Source: Neobacillus kokaensis (lineage in GTDB: Bacteria > Bacillota > Bacilli > Bacillales > Cytobacillaceae). From it: DNA of 64,000 nt. The first letter of the stretch is position 1; each line of letters opens with the position of its first letter. Both the position numbers and the translations under genes were made by a program. The notes beneath the pieces are model-generated. The model had not been told where the DNA came from. It searched no databases and worked only from the letters and a program-made list of their open reading frames with translations. Shown here piece after piece: positions 57,415-64,000 of this stretch. Location: contig NZ_BNDS01000015.1 of the NCBI RefSeq assembly GCF_014656545.1, positions 1 through 64,000 of the forward strand. The letters run 5' to 3'.

Positions 57415-58353
57415 CTACGCCCCCTTCGCCTTGTACTGTGCCCTAATACGAGGATCAAAAAATGCGTACATGATATCGGTGCCTAGATTAATAACCGTAA
57501 ACATTGTTGCTTTAATAACGACAAGTGATAATACAATAGGGGTATCTTTTAATTGGATTGCCTCAACAAGAAGTCTGCCAATTCCTGGCCAAGAAAAAAC
57601 AGTCTCTATAACCACAGCGCCGCTAATAAGAAAACCGAACTGCAATCCCGATATGGTAATGATCGGTATCATCGCATTGCGAAGCGCATGTTTAATAATT
57701 ACTTTATACTCCTTAAGTCCTTTGGCACGTGCTGTTCTGACATAGTCCTGCCTAATTGTTTCCAAAAGGGAAGAACGCGTCATTCGTGTAATTATGGCAA
57801 GCGAGTTTGTACCTAAAGCAATTGCCGGTAGAACCAAGGACTTTACCCCACTAAATTCTGAAGATGGAAACCAGCCTAAACCTGCAGCAAATATTATGAT
57901 TAACATTAATCCAAACCAAAAGTTTGGCATTGAAACCCCTATTAAAGCTGCAAATGTTGATGTTGAATCAAATATTGAATTTTGCTTAGCTGCTGAAATA
58001 GTTCCCAATATTATACCTGCCAAAATAGCAAAGAATAATGCAGCGATTGCAAGAACGAGGGTATTGGGGAATCTTGCCAGAATTTCATCAAGTACTCGTT
58101 GGTGTGTTGAATACGAAATACCAAAATCACCTTGAATCGCATTTCCGATAAAACTTAAATAACGGACAATAAACGGCTTATCAAGACCAAGTTCCTTTGT
58201 CATGGAAGCATGCGCCTCATCCGTGTAATTATCACCTAAATACATCTCAACAGGATCACCGGGAGTAAGATCCATAATTGAAAAGACAATGAAACTTACC
58301 CCTAATATTACGGGAATTAGCATGGCTAACCTGCGTAGAATAAATTTATGCAT
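57415..58353 (-). CDS. ABC permease, DppB type
   Basis: The 312-residue permease has six membrane segments, the family opening KFILRRLAMLIPVILGVSF and the EAA-like loop RTARAKGLKEYKVIIKHALR. The ATG has GGGGGTG upstream. It pairs with the permease at 56503. Export of the substrate-binding protein upstream supplies the ligand. Confidence 0.9.
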   Translation of the reverse strand: MHKFILRRLAMLIPVILGVSFIVFSIMDLTPGDPVEMYLGDNYTDEAHASMTKELGLDKPFIVRYLSFIGNAIQGDFGISYSTHQRVLDEILARFPNTLVLAIAALFFAILAGIILGTISAAKQNSIFDSTSTFAALIGVSMPNFWFGLMLIIIFAAGLGWFPSSEFSGVKSLVLPAIALGTNSLAIITRMTRSSLLETIRQDYVRTARAKGLKEYKVIIKHALRNAMIPIITISGLQFGFLISGAVVIETVFSWPGIGRLLVEAIQLKDTPIVLSLVVIKATMFTVINLGTDIMYAFFDPRIRAQYKAKGA

Positions 58354-58420
58354 CTGGCACCCCCAACAAATTCTAATTTACTCTCCTAAAAAATCGGCTT
58401 TTACCAGACCGTTTGTATTT

Positions 58421-58461
58421 TCTTAGTTTCACGCCGTTGGATTACCGGCATGAAACTAAGA
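58421..58461 (-). promoter_or_regulatory. Hairpin between binding-protein and permease genes
   Basis: CTTAGTTTCACGCCG pairs with CGGCATGAAACTAAG (one bulge) across a nine-base loop. No T run follows in the direction of transcription. It resembles the mRNA-stabilising hairpins that keep the binding-protein transcript more abundant than the rest of an operon. Confidence 0.6.
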
Positions 58462-58469
58462 TAAAAAAA

Positions 58470-60002
58470 TTACTTTTCAAAATACGTGCCATAAATGTAA
58501 TGAGTTTTTCCAGGATATAAGTCGAAGCCTTTAACCGTTGCCTTCATGCCGGCATTTAAGTGCTCAACTGCTATTGGTATAACTGGAAGCTCTCCAGCCA
58601 CAGTTTTCTGTACCTCTGCATAAAGTTTGGTAGCCTCATCGGAATCAGTTGTTGTACTTGCTTTATCTAACATTGCATCAACTTCTTTAGTTGCCCAAAA
58701 CGAACGATTGCCCGAAAGACCAAAAGCGTCAGAATGATATATCGCCCTAAGCATACTATCAGGATCGATAGATGTTTTTGTCGCTAAAAACATGTCATGT
58801 TTACCTTTTCCCGTATCGGAATAGAATGTTCCCGACTGCATCATCTTGACTTCAACATCAATACCAATCTTACTAAGCTGACCCTGAACTACTTCTGCAG
58901 CACTTTTTAGAACCTGGGTATCCGGAATCCAAAGTGTTGTCTTAAAGCCATCTTGGTGCCCAGCTTCAGCAAGTAAACTTTTCGCTTTGTCCAAGTTGTA
59001 ATCATACGTAATGGTATCTGGCGTATAACCAGACAGGCTTGGTGCAAGCATCGTATTATGGGCTGGAGTTGCTACACCGTTAAAAACGATATCGATAATG
59101 TCCTGAGTGTTAAGTGCATAAGCGATTGCTTTTCTTACGCGAACATCATCAATGATAGGCTTTTTGGTATTGAACCCAAGATAATTTACTGTTGTACTGG
59201 TAACCTCTACTAACTTAAGGTTTTTGTCGTTCTTGACTTTATCGATATCAGTAATGGCTAAATCATAAGCTAGGTCAATTTCGCCAGTTTCAATACCGAT
59301 CGATCTATTGATTGCTTCAGGAATATTCTTGAAAATCAATTTCTTAATTTTGGGCTCGCCCTTGTAATAATCAGGAAATGCCTCTAAAACAACATCGCCA
59401 CCTAAATCCCAAGAGACAAACTTATATGGACCGGCGCCAACGGGATGTTTATTAAAATCCTTATCACTTGTAGCTGCCTTCTTGCTTATAATTGCTGCTG
59501 CATCAAGTGTTAGCCTGTACAATAGAGCATTAAAAGGTTGTTTTGTCACAATTTTAATTGTGTAATCATCAACAATAATGATGTCTTTGATAATGAGGTA
59601 ATTGTAATTAACACCAGGAGCTGCTATAGTTCGTTCAAGGCTAAATTTCACATCATCAGCTTTCATTTCTTCCCGATTGTGAAACTTGACACCCTTACGA
59701 AGATGGAAAACGGTAGTGGTTTCATTTTCTACATCCCAAGATTCTGCAAGTGAAGGAACAAGCTTCATATCATTATCAAGAGATACAAGCCTGTCAAAAA
59801 TCTGCGTTGTTATACGGTATGTACCAATCGCAGCCTGAATTTGGGGATCCATATACACTGGTGCTTCTGGAATTCCAATAGTTAAAGTATCCTTTTTACC
59901 GTCCGCGTCTGATGTACCATTTACGTCTTGATTAGAGCAGCCTGCAAAAACACTTACAATTAGAATTAAAATAATAAACAAAGCTGGAAACCTTTTCCTC
60001 AT
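58470..60002 (-). CDS. Solute-binding lipoprotein, family 5 (oligopeptide/dipeptide type)
   Basis: The 510-residue protein has a lipoprotein signal with lipobox VFAGC (Cys at 21), so it is anchored outside the membrane. The SBP_bac_5 family segments AESWDVENETTTVFHLRKGV, KFHNREEMKADDVKFSLER, NKHPVGAGPYKFVSWDLGGD and RVRKAIAYALNTQDI are present. These proteins bind peptides or other small ligands for the ABC importer downstream. The ATG at 60002 follows GGAAGGGATTATAGAGG. It is the first structural gene of the transport operon. Confidence 0.9.
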   Translation of the reverse strand: MRKRFPALFIILILIVSVFAGCSNQDVNGTSDADGKKDTLTIGIPEAPVYMDPQIQAAIGTYRITTQIFDRLVSLDNDMKLVPSLAESWDVENETTTVFHLRKGVKFHNREEMKADDVKFSLERTIAAPGVNYNYLIIKDIIIVDDYTIKIVTKQPFNALLYRLTLDAAAIISKKAATSDKDFNKHPVGAGPYKFVSWDLGGDVVLEAFPDYYKGEPKIKKLIFKNIPEAINRSIGIETGEIDLAYDLAITDIDKVKNDKNLKLVEVTSTTVNYLGFNTKKPIIDDVRVRKAIAYALNTQDIIDIVFNGVATPAHNTMLAPSLSGYTPDTITYDYNLDKAKSLLAEAGHQDGFKTTLWIPDTQVLKSAAEVVQGQLSKIGIDVEVKMMQSGTFYSDTGKGKHDMFLATKTSIDPDSMLRAIYHSDAFGLSGNRSFWATKEVDAMLDKASTTTDSDEATKLYAEVQKTVAGELPVIPIAVEHLNAGMKATVKGFDLYPGKTHYIYGTYFEK

Positions 60003-60243
60003 CCTCTATAATCCCTTCCTTTCTAATTCGTACTATTTAGTTTCGGAAAAATCCAAAAGCATTTTAAAAGTGGGCGGCTCAATCAATATCATTAACCTTA
60101 TATAACATCAATAGGAGCCTAAAAAACTGGATTTACAATTTTATAAGTGTTATAGATTCTACTGTAATTGGGTGTTCTGCATTTTTCCTGCTCGACTTAC
60201 CGGTTGTCTTCCAATTCACTAAGGCAACCTGTTAAACGTTAGC

Positions 60244-60580
60244 CTAATCTCTCCGCTTAATTATTTTGGTCAGGTCTGTAATCTTAGCATTTTCTGCTTG
60301 TAAGGTTCGCTTTTCTTTTGATCTTTCATACAGCGTATAGTAAGTAACATCTTTAAATTCACATGGCGGCCCATCCATAAGCGGCCATAAAACATCTGTA
60401 AGCTACAACGCCTGTGCCAAAAAGTCCTTGCAAGTTAATAGTTTGCCTGGAACCACCCCCTCATAAAAAGTGCAAACCATGTAGTATTCCCCTTCTTTAG
60501 CTGCAAGTGTTACTCCATTCTTTGTCGTGGTGCTAGTGATGAATCCTAGGGGTTTATCGATGTAGAATGTATTTCTCTAG
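60244..60580 (-). pseudogene. Decayed gene fragment between binding protein and regulator
   Basis: One minus-strand frame reads FYIDKPLGFITSTTTKNG, then EGEYYMVCTFYEG, a stop near 60405, then LMDGPPCEFKDVTYYTLYER and a lysine-rich tail to a stop at 60244. No start is left. Family not recognised; it may be a lost catabolic gene of this cluster. Confidence 0.4.
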
Positions 60581-60622
60581 ATGAATCGTATGATTTTACT
60601 TTGTGGAGAGTTATTGATGTTT

Positions 60623-61282
60623 TTATGATAGGATTTTGTTTATAGATAAAATATTAAGATGAGAATCTCGCGCATGCTTTGTAACTATACTCTTGGCTAA
60701 ACTTTCATTCTTTGTTTCAATGGCCTCGACGATTTGCAAATGTTCCTCCACCATAGTCTTTAAACTCGATTCTTTTAAGGCTTGGAATAATCCGTGCTGC
60801 ATTTTCTGAATGGTATTTTTGAGTAGTTCTGCTAATTGCTTATTTCCGCTTACTTCCCCCAGATAAGAATGAAAATCGATGTTTACCTTCATAAATTCTT
60901 TCCTGGCCTCTACCGAATCCACATCAAATTCCCGAAGAGCCAGCGATTTGAAATGATCCAGCTGATTTTTTGTTATGTTCTGAATAGCCAATTCGACGGA
61001 GGCCTTTTCTAGAATAATTCGAAGTTCAAATAAATCCTTTAGGTCTATGTAGGAAAAACGTGAAACGATGTATCCTTTATAAGGAATTACATCCACGAAT
61101 CCTTCAAACTTTAATCCATTCAAAGCCTCTCTTACCGGTGTTTTGCTGACATTTAGCTTAGTCGCCAAGTCGCCCTCGCGGAGTAAAGTTCCTGGAGTGA
61201 GTTCATCATAAATAATTTTTTCCTTTAAATACTGATATACACTTTCTACCCTTGATTTTTTTTCGTCTAAAATAGTAATCAC
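60623..61282 (-). CDS. GntR-family transcriptional regulator (FCD domain)
   Basis: The 219-residue protein has an N-terminal winged helix (LREGDLATKLNVSKTPVREA, about residues 35-55) and a C-terminal helical FCD ligand domain (ELRIILEKASVELAI, FHSYLGEVSGN with the conserved metal-binding His). FadR-type regulators like this repress nearby catabolic operons until an effector, usually an acid or sugar-acid, binds. The GTG start at 61282 overlaps its ribosome site (AGGAG), so a slightly later start is possible. It probably controls the transport operon downstream. Confidence 0.85.
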   Translation of the reverse strand: MITILDEKKSRVESVYQYLKEKIIYDELTPGTLLREGDLATKLNVSKTPVREALNGLKFEGFVDVIPYKGYIVSRFSYIDLKDLFELRIILEKASVELAIQNITKNQLDHFKSLALREFDVDSVEARKEFMKVNIDFHSYLGEVSGNKQLAELLKNTIQKMQHGLFQALKESSLKTMVEEHLQIVEAIETKNESLAKSIVTKHARDSHLNILSINKILS

Positions 61283-62601
61283 TCCTAATGTTAAAGAATC
61301 ATGCCCATCATTTTCTTTACCTTGGTATAAGTCAAAAGTTAGTGGCTTTTATCTACTAACTTTTCATTAAATTTCTGCCTTTCTATGAAGGACCATTAAT
61401 TCTTGTAAAAAATATATAAAAATTTATAACAGTAAATCTGTGGGGTCTTTTTATAAAATCTTTAGTAGGCTGGGATAGGTTTTTTATGTAATCGGCTTAA
61501 ATAAGCCGTTACTTGTTTAGGCTTTTAACTACCGCATAGAAGATTAAATTTTTATGTAGAAGAAGAAGAATCGTAGGAGCAATGTTTACAAGAATAATAA
61601 ATGTATATGTTAGGATATGTAGATTATTGATAAGAAATTATTTAAAATATTTTAAATATATATCACTAATATATTTCGATTATATTTATTGTTCTGTATT
61701 TTGTCAATATTATAAATATTATAAATATTTTGATTAAGGTATGAGAATTCATAGGTGGAGAATTTCCTGCTAATGTATATACGGGAAGCTTAAGAAGCGG
61801 AAATAAACGGAGATATTCCGATTAACTGCTCTAAATAAGACAAAATCCAATGATTTGGATAATATAAACGGAAAAACTCCCCTTATTATTAAGGAAATAT
61901 GGGTATTTCCCAATTTAGCCGGAATTTTACCGGTTATTTTTCATATACAGTGAAATCAACATTCGGTTATACCAGAACCTAACCTTAAAAATATTTTTCT
62001 GTATATCAATTTGCAAGTAAAAATGTAGTGCATTTTGCTGCGGTACACTGGCTATTGTACCTACACATTTTAAAATACAAATTGCACTACAAATTCCCCC
62101 AAAATAATTATCTAAATCCCTTTATATCAACAAAAATAGACCTCCAAATTACCATTCAATTTGAAGGACATTTTTAAAGTTTGGGATAGTTAACGGAACC
62201 CATTACCTTTTTTTCATTTCAAGAAAAAACTGGTTCAATATAAATTGAGCCTTCCCTTCAACCAATATCGCTAAAATATATAATGAATAGGGCATCGAAT
62301 GAATGCCCTCTAAATGAAAAGTAAAAAGATTAATGGTCAGAAGAACTTCAGAGAAAAAGAGGTTAGTTAAAGTTAAAAAATTTGAAGAAGAAATGTAAAT
62401 GATAAAAGAAATTTAACATATTTAATTAAATTCCCTCACTTAACGGTTACCTTTCACAAAATTGTCAAGATCCGATGGAACGCTATGGGGAAATGGGGAC
62501 TCATCCAAAACAATCCAAAATAGTCCTTTAGAGATTTCCGTTTTTTGTTTATTGGCATATGATAATATACCGATTTCTTAAAATGGACAGGAGGAGTTTG
62601 A
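61283..62601. other. Long A/T-rich gap upstream of the regulator
   Basis: No protein-like frame with a ribosome site on either strand. A long purine/pyrimidine-poor A/T stretch (61580-61740) could hold promoters. Short repeated words (TATAAATATTATAAATATT) occur near 61711. The AGGAGGAG site for the next gene is at 62590. Confidence 0.4.
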
Positions 62602-63534
62602 ATGGAAGATGAGAAAAAGGAGAAAAAAAGTAAATCCCTGTGGCGACCTTTATTGGCAGCACCTTTGTTATTTTTCCTTCCCCCTCTTAGCATCGGTATG
62701 TATCTAACCCATCCATTCCCTGCAAAAACTTCGAAAAACCCGAAGGATTACGGTATAGTTTTCGAAGAAATCGAGTTTCACAGCAGAAAAGACCAAATTA
62801 AGCTGACTGGCTGGTGGATTCCCGCCGCTTCCAACCAAAGCGATAAAACGGTCATTACGGCACACGGTTATTTAAATGAACGTTCCATGGAAAGGATTGA
62901 AGGACTCAAGCTAGCTAGAGTTCTTTCGAGACAAGGATATAATGTGTTGATGTTTGATTTTCGAAATGCTGGCAAATCAAAAGGTAGAACGACGGGGTTG
63001 GGGTTCTTTGAAAAGCACGATTTATATGCAGCGATTGATTATGCAATTCAGAAAAAAAATCAGAAAAAGATTGCCCTTCTTGGCTGGAGTATGGGTGCTT
63101 CCACTGCACTTATTGCCGGATGCGAGCATCCTTCGGTCTCTGTTATTATTGCCGATAGTCCCTTTAGTGATTTAGAACCCTTTTTAAAAGAAAATCTTTC
63201 TTATTGGTCCAAATTACCGAAGAAGCCCTTTACACCGATTATTTATCATTCCATGCGAAAACTCCTTAAAATTGACCCCGCTAAAGTTTCACCCATCAAT
63301 CATGTAAAAAACGCAAAAGGAAAATCCTTCTTTTTCATTCACAGTAAAACGGATGAAGCCATCCCTTATACCGAGAGCAAAAGTTTATTTCAATCGGTCT
63401 CAGCCGATAGTCATAAAGAATTATGGTTGACGGAGGAATGTCAACACATTCAGACTTATCCTATGAATAAAAAAGAGTATACGTCCCGTGTTGTGCGATT
63501 CCTTGATAAGTACCTAAGAGCTGTTGAAAACTGA
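62602..63534 (+). CDS. Alpha/beta hydrolase, membrane-anchored (YqkD-like)
   Basis: The 310-residue product starts with a basic N-terminus and one hydrophobic anchor (LLAAPLLFFLPPLSIGMYL, about 18-36). The hydrolase core follows, with VITAHGYLNERS (oxyanion), MFDFRNAGKSKGRTTG, nucleophile elbow GWSMGAS (Ser near residue 165), acid Asp in HSKTDEAIP and His in ECQHIQTYP. It resembles YqkD-type hydrolases of Bacilli. The ATG at 62602 follows AGGAGGAGTTTGA. A candidate terminator is about 90 bases downstream. Substrate unknown. Confidence 0.85.
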   Translation: MEDEKKEKKSKSLWRPLLAAPLLFFLPPLSIGMYLTHPFPAKTSKNPKDYGIVFEEIEFHSRKDQIKLTGWWIPAASNQSDKTVITAHGYLNERSMERIEGLKLARVLSRQGYNVLMFDFRNAGKSKGRTTGLGFFEKHDLYAAIDYAIQKKNQKKIALLGWSMGASTALIAGCEHPSVSVIIADSPFSDLEPFLKENLSYWSKLPKKPFTPIIYHSMRKLLKIDPAKVSPINHVKNAKGKSFFFIHSKTDEAIPYTESKSLFQSVSADSHKELWLTEECQHIQTYPMNKKEYTSRVVRFLDKYLRAVEN

Positions 63535-63617
63535 TACCGGCCACACAAGTTCTTATTACGATTCTTTTGGAGCTTTAAGTGCAAATTACTCTTAATTTTG
63601 CCATACAGTGATTCTAA

Positions 63618-63911
63618 TCAAAAATGTGCCGGGCACCATTCAAAATTCAGTCTGGTGGCTGGCACTTTTTCTTTAAATTTCTCACTTTTCATTTTTAGCA
63701 TCCAAATACAAATCAAAGGAATCCTAAGCTTCCTTTGCGGCAAGTTGAATAAGATCATCATATTCCTTTTGAGGTGTGCTTCTTTTTTATGTGGTTGTGT
63801 TATATAAAATTGGTTAATATCATTTGCAGGGATTAACCCGAAAATATAACCATTGCAGCCAATTTTCATTTTATCCTCACATGTTATTAATAAGCTATTC
63901 CTACGATACAT
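63618..63911 (-). CDS. Doubtful small protein
   Basis: An ATG at 63911 has AAAGAGGT four bases upstream and the first 40 residues (MYRRNSLLITCEDKMKIGCNG) look protein-like. The second half crosses the palindrome at 63626-63670 and has odd composition, so the frame is probably shifted or fused. Kept as doubtful. Confidence 0.25.
   Translation of the reverse strand: MYRRNSLLITCEDKMKIGCNGYIFGLIPANDINQFYITQPHKKEAHLKRNMMILFNLPQRKLRIPLICIWMLKMKSEKFKEKVPATRLNFEWCPAHF
63626..63670 (+). terminator. Intrinsic terminator / palindrome after the hydrolase
   Basis: GTGCCGGGCACCA pairs with TGGTGGCTGGCAC with one mismatch and is followed by five T. It is similar in arm sequence to the hairpin at 50450-50489 (GTGCCAG core). 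Confidence 0.6.
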
Positions 63912-64000
63912 GTTGACCTCTTTTTGATAGGAAAAGTATCGAATTGCTGTTTTCATATCACTTTGTGAATCTGGTCCTATAATGAAAATGAGCGCTTATC

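Noticed and set aside
1..64000. CRISPR arrays, tRNA and rRNA genes
   Set aside because: No regularly spaced direct repeats and no cloverleaf or rRNA-like sequence was found by reading both strands, though a dedicated scan was not possible.

Overview
The window looks like chromosome of a low-GC, Gram-positive, Bacillus-type bacterium. The evidence is strong AGGAGG-type ribosome binding sites, a YthA/YthB/YtzL-like cytochrome bd locus, an S66 LD-carboxypeptidase, a YdcF-type secreted protein and several Bacillus-style dispersed palindromes. No rRNA, tRNA or CRISPR array was seen. Many loci are broken, so the stretch is an accumulation of acquired and decaying DNA between a few intact operons.

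Layout. 1-17 kb: single genes and remnants. These are small hypothetical proteins, a RibD/DHFR-like reductase, a membrane protein, a secreted TPR-DUF218 protein, the LD-carboxypeptidase, a 1114-residue modular surface protein, a free-standing DnaA domain I protein and the bd oxidase operon. At least five copies of one short repeat and two copies of a second hairpin repeat lie here. 17-31 kb: a defence region with a McrBC-like pair (AAA+ GTPase and DUF2357/PD-(D/E)XK nuclease), a Septu-like ATPase/HNH pair, a decayed DUF2075-helicase/DUF3883 locus, an unrecognised 399-residue protein, an IS110-family transposase remnant and small hypothetical genes.

31.9-45.8 kb: the most interesting part, two convergently arranged units on the minus strand. 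The upstream unit encodes a DUF4007 protein, a 1137-residue P-loop ATPase and a small PAPS-reductase-like enzyme with five cysteines. A strong terminator follows. The downstream unit encodes DptF, DptG and DptH, the phosphorothioation-dependent restriction proteins. The canonical sulfur-modification genes dndA, dndB, dndD and dndE are absent, so this may be a variant sulfur-based modification/restriction system. A tyrosine recombinase beside it is dead twice over (frameshift, and Phe where the catalytic Tyr should be).

46-50.4 kb: debris. It holds the integrase, a zinc-ribbon fragment, a broken MazG-type pyrophosphohydrolase, a PLD-helicase gene with a frameshift, and an in-frame chimera of that helicase with the C-terminal part of a ComEC-like metallo-beta-lactamase protein followed by its DUF3006 partner.

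50.5-61.3 kb: a coherent catabolic and transport cluster on the minus strand. It has a GntR/FCD regulator, an oligopeptide/dipeptide-type ABC importer (binding lipoprotein, two permeases, two ATPases), two paralogous xylose-isomerase-like TIM barrels and an amidohydrolase. This suggests uptake and hydrolysis of an unidentified small amide- or sugar-containing compound. The window ends with an alpha/beta hydrolase.
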